Shown: positions 44,322 through 56,819 of the stretch, one piece after another | Layout of the letters: every line of letters begins with the position of its first letter | Numbering within the stretch: position 1 is the stretch's first letter | Origin: Phanerodontia chrysosporium | Taxonomy: Eukaryota; Basidiomycota; Agaricomycetes; Polyporales; Phanerochaetaceae | NCBI GenBank assembly: GCA_001910725.1 | Contig: MJGA01000012.1 | Location: 744,001 to 808,000, forward strand | Reading direction: 5' to 3' | DNA: 64,000 bases | The notes under the pieces: model-generated | Databases searched by the model: none | What the model was told of the DNA's origin: nothing | What the model saw: only the letters and a program-made list of their open reading frames with translations | Position numbers and translations under genes: made by a program

Positions 44322-44867
44322 GTCTGTATGGACCGGGAGGCAGGTGGCGAATGTCCTGCAGTGGGAACAGCCGCCGAGGAGAGGGGTGATTTAATGGTTG
44401 TATTTAGCGGCAGCACTTGCGTTGGTCATTCGGCGAGATGCTAGAAGGGGCAGGGATGTGCGAAGGGTTAAGGAGCTTAACCATCCATGTATTTGCCCCG
44501 TGTAAACGCAAGCCTCGGCACCGGAACTTGTGAGTCGGAAAGTGGGTATGTGCTACGCAGCCCTGTCCCGAGCTTGATTCACACATTTATCTGCATGGAA
44601 AGAGCGCGTCTTCGATGGCAAGACATGTGTTGGGCAGGACGTAGTGGGACGAAGGAAAGATGGTGAATGAGGAACGGGACGTCGGGCGTTGTAACCCTAA
44701 CCTTACCTTCTCACCCAATGCCGCTGAACCGCATTCCCGTACCAAAATCTCTGCATGCCAAGCGCGATAATCGTTAGGATGTTTATGCATACAGTCACTT
44801 AAATACATGAGGTCTTTCCTGTTCCTTACACCATAGTTATAAATACTCAATAGCTGTTCAGACCCAT
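44322..44867. other. spacer between array copies 5 and 6
   Basis: No coding exon is seen. It carries the GGTTAAG palindrome at 44466-44482 and an AACCCTAACC element near 44693-44702. Confidence 0.45.
44466..44482. promoter_or_regulatory. perfect inverted repeat upstream of copy 5
   Basis: GGTTAAG and CTTAACC flank a 3-bp spacer, a perfect 7-bp inverted repeat about 145 bp before the copy 5 start. The form suits a dimeric regulator, perhaps a member of the array itself; this is inference. Confidence 0.4.
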
Positions 44868-47855
44868 TCACGACCACGGACTTTCTGACGAAACTGCCCA
44901 CTCCGGTGGATATCCCGAGACATACCCCTGCGACGCACCCTCTCCTTTGCCTGTGCCCTCAGGGGATAACATCCCGGCAGTAAATCCCTGCGGAACTATG
45001 CCACCTAGCGGATCGTGGTATTGGAACGCTGGGAGAAGCTCCGCAAACATCGCCTCAAAGTCGTCTGGTGGTGTCGGGGGCGCAGGAGGAGTCATCTCCC
45101 AAGGCGGAGTCGATGCAGCCTCGAGCATACTCGCCCAGCCTTCCTGTGGAGTGTTTTCCCGTGGAAGTGTCAGGGGGTCGTATCCGTGACTTGGTGGAGA
45201 AGATTGGGTAGACTGCTCAGCGTACGGGGCCCCTGCAATGCCACCCGGTGGGAGCTGTTCGTTCTGGCGGTTTGAACCTTTGTGCAGGGCCGACTCTATG
45301 GCGGTAACCAGGTCGTGAAGGATGTCCCAAAACCGCCCGGCAACATCCCAGCTACGACCCGGTGAGTAAGGACAGACAAACCCGGATTGGCATGACGTAC
45401 TGCAATTCGAGCGACCTGAAAACTTCCATCGCCTTGTATACATGTTCCAACTCCTTTTCGGCTTCCACACTAATCCCGTCGCGCATTCTTTGCCATGTAC
45501 TCAACATCAGGACTGCGGCTGCGGCGAAGAGAGAGCCCTGGAGGAGGCCATCAGCTACATCTCAGTTGCCAAGGTACGAGAGACATACCAAGTGATACTG
45601 GAAGACCAGTACGGGTCCCGCTAGTGCAAAGTATCTCTCAATAGCTTGAATGCACGCTCGGGCCGCATGGGTGCAAATCGTGAGCGACGGGAAGGGCACT
45701 GGCACTGAGCGAGGCATCGTGACGAAGGGTCGGTGGATAAAAATGCGCAAGCTGTGATATGTCGCATGAAGCGAGGCGGCTTGGGCTGCGAAGGGGGCAT
45801 CCTCCCGATTGACATCATATTTCACTAGAGGTAGCTTCGGTAAGTCGTCGATGTTAGGCTATCAGTCCAAGACTCACGGTGCTGAGGAAGCGAGTCGATC
45901 CACTGGTTCAGTTCTGAGTCCAATTCCGCGACGATTTGCTGTGCTCGTTCAGGATCCCGAATATCCTTGGCGCCTTGCGACGAATACTGTCGCCAGTTCA
46001 GCTGAGCGAACTGCATCGGTAGCGCTGTCGTAACGTACGATAGTGCGTAAAGCTCGGGCATGTATCTGTGATAGTTTGACATGCCAAATAAACTGTGAGA
46101 TCTTAGCAGGCGTCCCATGAGGTTGTTTGAAGGCCTTCTGGGGGTCGTCAGACACCCAGAACTCGTCATCGCAGTCGATGGGATAGTCAAGGTCGAAGCT
46201 TGTGAATGTAAGACATCAAGCAGCGGAAATAATACACTGCGAACTTACTCTTCGTCATAGATGGCACATGGTCTCCCCAAGACTGTACATATTCCCCTAT
46301 CCATAGCAACAAGACACCTGCAGCATAACGAGGTCAAAATCATCGAGTGCATGGTTGCCATCCAATCCGACGCACCAAAAAGAACGCTTACGTAGCTCGT
46401 CTTCGATCGTGGGTGTCGCGCTATAGGTCGTACGTCGGTGCGCTCCCAGATCGTGTGCCAAACGGAGGCCATGTCCTACGAGGGAGTAGTTTGCCTGGGG
46501 CAATCCAAGCGTGGCGACGTATGTAGTGGCAAGCTGGTCGAAGCATAAGCAATTTGGCGACGCACACCATGCAAATATAACTTACCATGGAGACCTGTAT
46601 GTCGTGAAGAGTCGTCGGTGTCAGCGGTATGAGCTTGCGCCGATCGCGGACCTGCTCAAACCACTGCCATCCCGCAAGCTGCCAGGTTGTCGCTCCCGGC
46701 GGGAGCGTCACGGTGTTGTGCGAGAAGCGTGCACCGAGAGCACACACCAGGAGCACCATCGCCCCGAAGTTTCCGTCGACGAGATGCAAACCGGATCCTG
46801 CGTTCTGCAAGAAGGTCGGCCAGTGCAATACCGGGAGATTGGGGTGGATGGCGCGAAAATAGTGGTCGAACAACTCGCTCATGAGCGCGATGTCTGGAAA
46901 TTCGGTGTACGGCTGGTCGGGCGGGACGTAGTCCTGTTGCAAGAATGCGCCTGTCAGTCCGTGTTTGCTGTAGCAAGGAGATGGTCATACGGGAAAGTGG
47001 TACCAAAAGCGCGTACGTCGCCTGGAGAACGCCGCGACGTCATCCCGTGCACCAGATTGCGTATTGCTGCTTTCGGAGCCAGCTCGTCCCTCATCCTGAT
47101 GGCTGCCTTGATGAGAGGGAATGAGCCGGAGCGACCCATGAAACGAACGTGCTGCTTCTCGTTGAGGCTCAGAAACCTGAAGCCTTCGAGGAAGCTCTGA
47201 TCATCAGCTTCCTCTTCCTTGAGGGCAACATCTGCAGAGGATTGGTGCACTTGCGGTGGAGCAAAAGCTCTGCTACTGGCAAGTAACGGAGATGCGCCTG
47301 CGGGGAACTTGTCTCGCTCTTTGAGTTTCGTCTGTGGCTGCGTGAGTTCTAGTTCAAGCCGACGACACGACGACGTACCTGTTCTAGCTCGCGCCGGAGC
47401 CTGAGCACCTCGGCTTCTAGAGCTTTGACATATCTATCCCGTGTTCAACATTGCAGATTGCTAGCGACGACCTCGTACGCACCCTTCGTCTGCCTGTCGC
47501 AACTACCATCCGAGAACGACATTAGTATTGTAGGTTTCGAAGAAGGATGTGAACGCACCTTCCGAGAACCACCACTAGTTGTATAGGCGCACCTCTCGTT
47601 CACTGCAGCACAGGTCGAGCATGGATGACCATCTTCTTCTGTCCCGTCACCTTGAAGGCGCTCTCAACAGCGCGTTGGCCGAGGAGAATGAGTAAAACGC
47701 ACATCGTACTACCAAGGATGATCAGTGCACTGCGAAACTATGTCATCCCAGCACGACGGACCTTTCCTTCTCCTGCAATGGTCACAAGCCCGAGGCCGCT
47801 TCTTCTTGGAATTGAGCAATACATGGTCGTGATCGTCTCCGTCCGCGGCGCTCAT
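44868..47855 (-). CDS. Zn2Cys6 transcription factor, array copy 6 (one frame lesion)
   Basis: The N-terminus MSAADGDDHDHVLLNS leads to KKRPRACDHCRRRK, the micro-exon at 47703-47708, and CDGTEEDGHPCSTC. All regulatory blocks are present: LPVLHWPTFLQNAGSG, MVLLVCALGARFS, GHGLRLAHDLGAHRR, LGRPCAIYDEE and IDCDDEFW. One base appears lost near 47072-47077, between IRMRDELAP and the SRRRTRFWYHFP block. From 46942 leftward I could follow the exons in frame to the stop at 44868, with FEAMFAELLPAFQYHDP near the end and a closing YPPEWA. It is the nearest relative of copy 5 by layout and C-terminus. Confidence 0.84.
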
Positions 47856-48377
47856 GGGTCTGACAGTAGTCGATGTGGTGGAAGTGTGCACGCCTTGCGA
47901 AGACGAAGACGGAGTATTGATATGGTGGTTAGTTAAGGTTTCCGCTGCGTATCGGACAGCGCGGAGTCATGAGGAGGTGTACGGGCAAAGCAACGCGGAG
48001 ATAGGTGACGCTGTGCATATGCCGAGTGTGTTCGTCGTCAATCTCGGATCCGAAATGTGATGACTGGCCAACCCCTGACAGTGCGGGTGCTTGGCCTGTT
48101 TTCAACGATGATGTGCGATGACTCAAGCAAGGGAACAGGACGTTCGTCGAGGAGATGTGGCGTGGTGGACAAAAGGATGAACGTAATGGGCAAGCGGTGC
48201 GACCCGCCGTAACCCTATCTCGGGGTTTGCTGCCACATCGGAACGCCACGCCGCCCTAGGCCTCCAGCCCGACTCGAGGGAGCGTATGTAATTCTGCAAT
48301 CTATACTGTTTACGTGCTACTACTTTCTGAGAGGCCCATAAGGCAATGACGTTCCCAAGCATGCTTCGGATATATCC
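47856..48377. other. spacer between array copies 6 and 7
   Basis: No coding exon is seen. It holds the AACCC...GGGTT inverted repeat at 48211-48227. Confidence 0.45.
48211..48227. promoter_or_regulatory. AACCC-N7-GGGTT inverted repeat upstream of copy 6
   Basis: The inverted pair lies about 357 bp upstream of the copy 6 start, similar in distance and half-sites to the pair before copy 4 though in the opposite arrangement. Regulatory use is inferred. Confidence 0.35.
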
Positions 48378-51307
48378 TCAAAGCGCACCAGGATCCCAGC
48401 CAAATGGATATTGCGCTACATCAATGTCGTGCTGAGCACGTGCGCCTTCCCCACTGGCGTCGTACGAAGAGAATGGGCCGCCGGAGAGACCTTGTGATGG
48501 TATATCTGTGGGAGAATAGTGCCATTGTATGTTAGGGAGCAACTCGGCGAACAGCGCGTCGAGGTCCATATCTCCCGTCGACGTCGAACCGCGGTCGGGG
48601 GCGTCTTGAGAGTCAGGGTAGGTCGGCGATAGATTGGATGAGGGCCCTTGTGAACGCTCTACTGTATAGGTCAGGGTGTTATCAACCATGGAGTTTTGTT
48701 CGCCTATTTGAGATGCTGTGTTTTCCTGGCGCTGTCTGGATTCGACCGTGTTGACGAGATCGGACAAAATATCCCAGAAACGGCCGGCGATGGTCCAGCT
48801 ATAGACGGGGTAAGCGCGATGGATGACCAAGCTGATGATGACCAACAACATACTGAAGTTCATATGATTTCAGCACGCGCATCGCCCGCTTGACGTGGTC
48901 CAAATCCATCGTAGCATCGGAGCCCGTTCCTGACCGTATCCCTTGCCAAGCACGCAGCAGAAGGACGGCCGCGGCAGCAAACAATGCTCCCTAAAAGCCA
49001 GCGTCAGCTGCACCCTACGTTTCAAGCGTAGGAAAGCTGTACCACATGATAATGGTAGATGAGCACAGGTCCAGCCAGTACGGAATATCTGTCGAGTGCT
49101 TGAATGAACGATCTTGCGGCGTTCGTACAGATCGTCAGCGACGGGAAAGGCAAGGGCGCCGCGCGAGACATCGTAATGAAAGGTCGATGTATGAACATGC
49201 GCAGGTTGTGGAATGCAGCGCTAAGACAGGCAGCTTGTGCGGCGAAGGGGGCGTCTTCCCTGTTTGAGTCATACTTCACTGAGAATAGAGTCGATAAGCA
49301 AGGGATAGGAAGCTACAGATGATGACACACGCACAGTACGGAGGAAGCGCATCCTCCCATTGGTTGAGATCCGAGTCCAAATCAGCAACCACCTGCCGGG
49401 CGCGCTCTGGGTCTTGCAGATTCTTCGAGCCCTCCAGCGAGTACTGGTGCGAATGAGCTTTTCGCTGGATAGAAGACGGGAGGGAAGACGTACAATCATA
49501 CGTAGAGCACGGCTATGAATCCGGTTGAGCTTCAGATACCAAATGAAATGTGATACGACAGAAGGTTTTCCGTGTGGTTGCTTGAACGCCTTCTGCGGAT
49601 CGTCCGAAACCCAGTATTCGTCATCGCACTCTGTTGGAAAATCTACGTCGAAGCTGAGGAGAGGAGTGATCAATAAACAAGGCTATCGGTTCCTCGAAAG
49701 AGCGTACTCATTGTCCTGTATGTTAGGGGACCGCCCGAGAAGCGTACATATTCCCCTATCCATAGCCAGCAAGCACCTGCTGGAATATGAGCATAGTATA
49801 ACACCATGCAGCTGAGCATGCATATCTCACCAGAAGGCACGCTTCCGCAGCTCGCCCTCGACTGTCGGGGTTGTGCCGTACGCCATGCGTCTATGTGCAC
49901 CAAGGTCTTGTGCCAGCCGAAGCCCATGCCCAGCCAGAGCAAAGTTGGTATGCGGTATTCCGAGGGTAGCAACGTACGCTGCACCAAGCTGGGAGGACGT
50001 GAGCATGCTTCCAGGTTCCCGAAGTGAGAGCACCGCTCACCATCGCGACTTGCACATCGTACAAAGTAGTCGTAGAGAGAGCGATAAGCTTCCGTCGCTC
50101 GCGAACCTGCTCAAACCACTGCCAGCCCGCGAACTGCCATGTCGTCGCACCGCCGGAAGAGTGGCGGGATTTTGCGAGAAGCGTGCTCCGAGGGCACAGA
50201 CGAGCAGCAATACCGCGCCGAAGCCCTCATCGACAAGATGGAGACCCGACGCGATGCTCTGCAAGAACGTTGGGCGATGGAGGACTGGGAAGCCGTCATG
50301 AATGGTGGCAAAGTAGCACCCGAGTACTTCGTTCATAAGGTCAGGGTCCGGAAAGCCTACATATGGCGGCTCTGGTTCTATATAGTCCTGAATAGCCATG
50401 TCAGCAGAAGCATTAGATTCGGACGAGCATACATACGGAAATACTAGACCAAAATTGAGGGCGACGTGAGGGAAATGGTAGGGCTTCATCGCTCGCGCCG
50501 GACGGCGTCTCGCCATTCTGCAGCTCCTGCTTCATTCTGATGGCGGCTTGGACAATGGGGAAATGGCTGGACCGGCCCATGAAGTAAACGGGTTTCTCAT
50601 TGATGCTCATAAAGGTGAAGCCTTCTAGAAGACTTTGGTTCACCTCCCCTTCTTGCGTGGCTGCAGCACCCGCAGCGTCCGAGACGTCAGACGACATAGC
50701 GTGGGGTAGATTGCTTGCGGTAGGTATAGTCGAGGTTGAGGACGGTGTCAGTGCGCTAAGCTTTGCTTGAAGCTAAATGATAAAATGAATTTCTGCGATA
50801 TCACGTAGTAGCTGCGCATATTCGCACCTGTTGAACGAGGAACCGAAGTCTAGTAACCTCTGATTCCAGGGCGTTGAGATAACTATGCGACAATTGGGGA
50901 TTCGTCTCGTGCTAGATCGCGCCAGGAAACTCACTCCTCATCGACCTGACGCGTCTATGGCATCTCAGACGGATATTCTTTGCCGAAGGCAGTTGTGCTT
51001 ACCTTGTGCATTGTGTTGGTTGGCGTGTACGTGCACTTGTCCCTGAGTGACAGACAAGTCGAGCATGCTGTCCCTAGTCCCTCTGTACCATCGCCTGGGG
51101 GATTTTCTTCAGCAGAATAATCAGTACCGCACCTATTCGACTACTCACATCGTACTGCAGAGAGACCTGCCTCAGCGTGGCGGCGAGTCCTAGAACGAAG
51201 GATCACGGACCTTTCCTCTTTCTGCACTGGTCGCAAGCTCGAGTCTTCTTTCTCCTAGACACCGAGTCTTGCTGCCGCATAGGCACGTTCCCTTGGTCGC
51301 GATCCAT
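48378..51307 (-). CDS. Zn2Cys6 transcription factor, array copy 7 (one frame lesion)
   Basis: It starts MDRDQGNVPMRQQDS, then KKTRACDQCRKRK, the micro-exon at 51149-51154 and CDGTEGLGTACSTC. The regulatory domain has FPVLHRPTFLQSIASG, VLLLVCALGARFS, LRLAQDLGAHRRMAYG and a diverged LGRSPNIQDNE in place of LGRPCxIxDEE. One base is missing near 50153-50157, where the consensus NPATLPPGATTWQ would require it. The rest, including ECDDEYWVSDDPQKAFKQP and the C-terminal LDALFAELLPNIQ, is open to the stop at 48378. Confidence 0.83.
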
Positions 51308-51912
51308 ATGTAGAGAATGGTGGAAGAAGGGATGCACCCGGCCAGCCGCCGGGCGAGGCTCAAAGCCTTATGCTTGTCGCAGCACGGCTCCGTGCCGACG
51401 TACACGTATATGGTGGATACACAGGCCTACGTACAAAGTCTCCTCCGTTGCAACCCCTGAGGAATCCCTTGACAGTGTGCCGAGTGTTGGCGTCGTCCAG
51501 GCACATACTCCGGCGCGGAATTAGTGACGACTCAGGACGGCACCGCAGCACTCGTGTCAACCCAGGGCCTTTGTAGTCTTATTAGAAGAGAAACGTTGTA
51601 TGTCGATATCGCTCTACGCGAAGGCAATCAACAAGGCGTCAGGGAGTGAGAATTGGCGTCGGGGAGATGCAAGAGGTACCGGTCTGAACGAAATAGACTT
51701 GGACGGAAGCGACCCTAAGTATAGGGTTAGGGTTAGAGCGTTGACCATAGATTGAACTTCCTCGGTGTGGATGGGTGCAATCCGACTCGGATTGCAAGCC
51801 TGGCCAGTGCAACACTCAGGAAATAGACATGTGAGTGTCACTATTTAAGCCTATGTATATCTAAGCCCGAACATGAAGGGTGGAAACGTGCTAACGCTAT
51901 TTCACTAGATGC
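51308..51912. other. spacer between array copies 7 and 8
   Basis: No coding exon is seen. It contains the ACCCTA...TAGGGT inverted repeat at 51712-51727, which runs into two telomere-type GGGTTA units. Confidence 0.45.
51712..51736. promoter_or_regulatory. ACCCTA/TAGGGT inverted repeat with GGGTTAGGGTTA
   Basis: ACCCTA and TAGGGT flank a 4-bp centre at 51712-51727, about 405 bp upstream of copy 7. The right half continues as GGGTTAGGGTTA, two fungal telomere-type units. It may be a telobox-like promoter element or a trace of telomere-repeat insertion. Confidence 0.35.
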
Positions 51913-54900
51913 TTAGGACTGAGCTCCGGCAACACCTATGCCCCACCACTGCGGATACGCTGCAGCGTATACTTGCTGTGTCGCCGCTGACATTCCGGCC
52001 TCGTCACAATGTAGCACGTCAGAGGTGGTGCTGTGTGACACTCGGACAGCTCCCTGCGGATGGTATTCGAGTGTCGGGAGAAGCTCTGTAGAGTCAGTCT
52101 CGACCTCTGTATTGGAAGTTGACGATGATAACGGCGGAGAATGCGAGCCTTCCCAACCAGTAGACGAGGTGTTGCTATTGGTACTTGGAGGGCCGAGCGT
52201 AGGTGCCGCGACATTCAAATACGGGTCCGCCAGAGAGCATGAAGGAGCCACAGTCTCCGCAATGTCTTCGGTATGCGTGGACAGGGTATCGCTCGATAGA
52301 GCTTCTGCCTCTGGAGGCAAAGAGGGATCGTGAGGCGGACCGTCGGAATTCTCTTGTTGGTCAGACTGGAGGACAGGCATTAAGTCACGAATAACGTCGC
52401 CGAAGAAAGCCGCAACACGCCAGCTATACTGCGTATAAGCGGGGTTCATGGACGCGGGAATGAACACGACATACTGTGGTTCCAGGGATCCTAGCAGTCG
52501 CAATGCCTTGTCGACGTATTCAATCTCTTCGGCGGCATGAACACTCGTCCCGGAGCATACTATGTTCCGTCCTATTTGCAATATTAGGATAATCGAGGAC
52601 GTGAGGAGGAAACCCTGACGAGTCCGCATTAGCCACAGCCCGACCAGAGCGATGATGTTGGCATACAAGGTGGTTCTGATACACAGTAACGGACCGCAAA
52701 GGGCGAAATACCTGTCGGTCGCCTCGATACATGATCGCGCAGCGTTCATGCAGATCGTTAAAGATGGAGAAGGTGAAGGCACTCCGTGTGCTGTCATAAT
52801 GAGCGGTCGGTGGATGAAGAGGCGCAAGTTGTGGTAGGCTGCGTTCAGAGACACAGCTTGCGCAGCAAAGGGTCCCTCATACTCGGAACCCCGATCACGG
52901 TCGTACTTCACTGTTGGCGCTTTGAATACTACATCCCTTCTAATCCAAACAAGAGTATACGCACGGTGCTCGGGAAGAGCGCTGTACCATGCGCTCAGTT
53001 CTGAGTCGAGGTCAAAAGCGAGCTGCTGTGCGCGTACGGGATCCTGGTGCTTTCTGGTATCTTCCGATGAGAACTACGGCATTCAATCTCAACTCATGCC
53101 CAGAATAGTCATCATGTGCAGGCTTACAATGGTACGCACGGCGCGATCGTGTACCTTCATAAGCCTTAGGTACCAGACAAAATAGGCCATGGCAGACGGT
53201 TTCCCGGGTGGCTGCTTGAAGGCTTTGCAAGGATCATCACTTGACAAATACTCATCGTCACATTCGAGAGGATAATCCAGATCGAACCTGAGTAAACAGC
53301 GGTCAGAAGAATACAGAGTTCGAATATCAAGCTTACTCTTCGTCGTGTATGCTGCAGGGCCATCCGAGCATCGTAGTCATGAGTCTATCCATCGGTATCA
53401 GACACCTGCCGAATGTCAGTACTTCGATAACGGGTCACTCACTGATGCACGGACCAGAATGCACGTTTGCGCAGCTCGTTGTCAAGAGATGGCTCCGTGC
53501 TGTACGTCGTACGTCTATGCAACCCTAGATTGAAACACAAGCGTACTGCGTATCCAACGGCTACGCAAGTTGTGTGCGGAAGCCCCAATGTCGCGATGTA
53601 TGCTGCGAAGAGCTGAGGGCCCGTCAGAACACTTCAGCATAAGGCGGATGCGATGGGCTTACGACGGCAACTTGTACGTCTTGAAGTGTCGCTGACTTGA
53701 GAGACATCAGTTTCCATCTGTCACGGACCTGCTCGAACCACGGCCAGCCCGAAAGTTGCCAGTGCGCCGCGCCAGGAGGAAGCGTAGCGAGATCGTGCGA
53801 GAAGCGTGCGCCAAGCGCGCATACGAGAAGGACTAAGGCACCAAACGTTTCGTCGACTAGATGTAGTTTTGATGCGACGCCCTGCATGAACGTTGGACGA
53901 TGCAGAACCGGAAGGCTGGATGGATGGTACGAAAATAATTGTCTAGCAGTTCCGACATGAGCGCAGGGTCCGGGAAGTGGGTGTACGGTGGGTCGGGCAC
54001 GATATCCTATACCATGGTTGTGTCAGCGAAACTGAGGCTTTGACCGACGCCGACGCACAAATGGATATAACCATATATCCGGGCGTTGTCCGTAGAAAAT
54101 TATGGTTGACTTCGCGGCAGGCCATCGCTCTCCTCGGCAATCTCTTGTCGAATTCTGAGGGCAGCCTTGACCAGGGAAAAGTGGCTGGTCTGGCCCAGAA
54201 AGCGTACATATTGCTTGTCCTTGAGACTCATAGAGGCGAAACCTTCCAGAGCGTTGTAGTCCAAGTCTTCTCGTGGAACCGGGCGGTCTATGCTGGGCGT
54301 TGAACGTTCAGGTACTGGCGGCATGATCATATGTGCAGGAGGCGTCCGTGAAGACGACAATCTCTCTTTTTCATGCAGCTGAGCTTGCAGCTGAGTGGTG
54401 CTGTCAGCTGTGATATTACGGTGCATATAGTGCATAAAGGACGAACTTGCTGAACCAGAAGTCGCAGTCTCGTGACTTCACTTTGCAAAGCTTTGAGATA
54501 GCTTCTGGGTCGTTAGCAATGTGCCAAAGGAGTCAGTTAGAAGAAACGCTCACTCCGCATCTACCTGACGTAGCTGCTTCCCGTAAGTATTGCATTACCC
54601 ATCAGTAGTCGGTTCCACGCACCTTACGCGCCTCATTACTCGACGTATACGTACATGTGTCCTTAAACGACACGCAGGTCGAACATGTCTTCCCCTCTTC
54701 CCCCAACCCGTTGCCTTACCTCTTCGTTAGATGACTCATCCGCTAATGCATGGGAGGTCCTCACTTACAGCGTACTACTCGCCAATCAGGTTTCTGAGCA
54801 TGCTTTGCCATGAGGTCAACTCAACTGGACGTACACTTCCGCTTCCTACACTGGTCGCACGCTCGAGGCCGCGACTTTCTCCGGGGTCCTTGCTGAGGCT

Positions 54901-54928
54901 CCTGCTTGTTGTCTTCGCTTCCGCTCAT
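51913..54928 (-). CDS. Zn2Cys6 transcription factor, array copy 8 (one frame lesion)
   Basis: MSGSEDNKQEPQQG precedes ACDQCRKRK; the micro-exon at 54769-54774 is read with a T from exon 1, giving Leu-Arg-Cys-Asn instead of Val-Arg-Cys-Asp, and the second half is GLGEEGKTCSTC. Regulatory blocks are recognisable, with LGWPCSIHDEE (Arg to Trp) and ECDDEYLSSDDPCKAFKQP. One base is missing near 53914-53918, where HP(S)LPVLHRPTF is expected. The last 333 codons stay open across the normal intron positions (51913-52911), so intron retention would keep the frame. The C-terminal motif is reduced to TELLPTLEYH. With copy 10 it forms a subgroup that shares GAAHWQL and SKLHLVDE. Confidence 0.82.
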
Positions 54929-55770
54929 GAGCGAGTCTAGCGCATAAGCTGCACACCCAAGTCTGACAACCGTATGTCAGTGTCGCTAAAAGGTTTCCTG
55001 AGTGGAGGGGGGTGGCGTGAACTTGATCAAGTTCAGCAACGGCTGTCGGTGCCAACGTGGCCTTTGCCGTCGTCGTGCTGACTACAATTGAGATTTGAGC
55101 GCGATACGGAAGCAATTGACGACTTACCGGTCAGGGTCTTCCAGGCTGATGTAGTCCATAGGAATGATCAAGTCAGAACATCATCGATGCCGACCCCGCA
55201 CCGAAAGCGTGCAACAAGAATAGCTCCTCAAAAGCGTGACCGATAGTCCGACTCACTGAACTGGTGATGTGAGATAAGGCGTGCCTTCACAATGGTTTGG
55301 AATTAGGCTGCTACCTTGCTGAGCTCCCAAAACAAGCATAGGACAAGCGACCTCGAGAAACCAAGGGCGAAGAGTGCTCAGCCGGAACTGTAGACATCAC
55401 AGTTATGAGCTTCACACACTAACAAAGCTAGAAAGCTGCTCTTACAAGCCATACATACATGCCGCTGGGAATAGCAACTGCACAGCACTGTCCTTTCATT
55501 GTTTTTTTGGACCACACTCCTTTACGTCGCGACAGATGCCTGCTGCATTCCCGTCGCTGATTCCGCTTCATCTTCGTGAAGCGGGTCTGTAGGAATGTCC
55601 TGTTGCGCCGTGGCGGTATGTGTGATGTATTCGGCCGTTAGTAGGACTACGCAACGATGATATCGATGTCGGGGCCTGACATGATAGATGACACTGCCAC
55701 ACTGTGTGCGCCGACCCAGCCAGCAGACAACTCGTCATTGGTCGAGGAGAGGTACGGACAAGTCAGTCCG
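54929..55770. other. gene-free interval left of the remnant
   Basis: No exon of the array family can be recognised here, so the remnant at 55771-56231 lacks its whole regulatory domain. Nothing else is evident. Confidence 0.45.
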
Positions 55771-56231
55771 AGAACGAACCTCCTGCACCGAGAACCGCAG
55801 TCTAGCGACCTCCAAACGCGAAGCATCACAATATCGTTGCCCGCCCGATGGTGGATGTTGAGGGCAGTGTAAAAGTGCTTGTTACCACTCCATCTGACGT
55901 GCCTGATACCTGTCAGTAGCAGCCTTGGTGGTCGACAACAGCACACACCTGGGTGTCCCATTAACTAGGGAGTACTAGGCACTTCTTGTTCTAGGAGGCA
56001 CATGCCGAGCACGTCCGCCGTCACTGCCTTCATTCCAGGTTCAACGACACGTTCGCCATGACACGAAGACGCGCTACATACATCGTGCTTTGACGCGTCA
56101 GGACGTTCCGCAATACTTTGGCAAGTGCACAACGCACCTTTTCGCTTTCGGCACTGGTCGCACGCCCAAGGCCGCGCCTGTCTGGGACCCTGCTGCTGCT
56201 GCTCCCGCTACTCCCCTTTTCTTGGGCTCAT
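55771..56231 (-). pseudogene. Zn2Cys6 transcription factor remnant (copy 9, 5' exons only)
   Basis: The minus strand from 56231 matches the first exons of the array genes: ATG, then after seven codons a TAG stop (56208-56210), followed in the same frame by ARPWACDQCRKRK. The micro-exon survives at 56082-56087, the second zinc exon near 56000-56033 is shifted and carries a stop, and a piece of the coiled linker (VARLRFSVQ) is visible near 55780-55810. The regulatory domain is absent. It is a truncated duplication or the scar of an unequal exchange; its extra length explains the wide gap between copies 8 and 10. Confidence 0.78.
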
Positions 56232-56819
56232 AGGTTAGATACGAAGAATACTTGTGGACTGGTGTCTCGTGAAGGGTTGCTGTGCGGTCCTCGTGTTGGC
56301 ACAAACTGTCAGAAACTTAGCGGTACTTGCGGGGTCAGTGCTGCCGATGATAACGTCTGTCTCTTCTGGTAGTGTCGAGATGAGCTCAAAACGGAAGCAA
56401 CCGACGGTTGTAGAGACGGGTCAGGACCCTTCAGGCCGTGGGAGAGTGAATCGTTTGTCGCTCCAGACTCTCAGTGGTACAGAGAATAATGTGAAGTGCT
56501 GCAGGTTTGCAGCCGTACATGAGTGAACGGGAGCAAGAACGGCTAGACAAGTGATTACTGTAAGTGGGATTACGACTACAGTAAGCAACGTTTGAATCGC
56601 TCGTTCAAAGACTTCTACTTCACACATTCAATCGGCTTATCATGGTCTGCCATGGCAGCGCTAGAGTTCCATTCATGCGTACTGCGACAATCATTTAGCT
56701 CACATCGTCAGCTCTATGATATCCATACAGCACTAGAGAAGTCTGGTAAGCTGGCTCGGATCTTACAAGCACCAAGCATTTGACCAGTCGTGCATACATC
56801 CTGCTTTCGTGAACGAAGA
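56232..56819. other. spacer between remnant and copy 10
   Basis: No coding exon or strong motif is seen in this 0.6 kb. Confidence 0.4.

Noticed and set aside
46511..47200. 229-codon plus-strand frame inside the array
   Set aside because: It is antisense to conserved exons of copy 6 and starts at an arbitrary point.
51913..52911. 332-codon frame taken as a single-exon protein
   Set aside because: It is the 3' end of array copy 8, where the usual intron positions happen to stay open; homologous exon borders are still visible.
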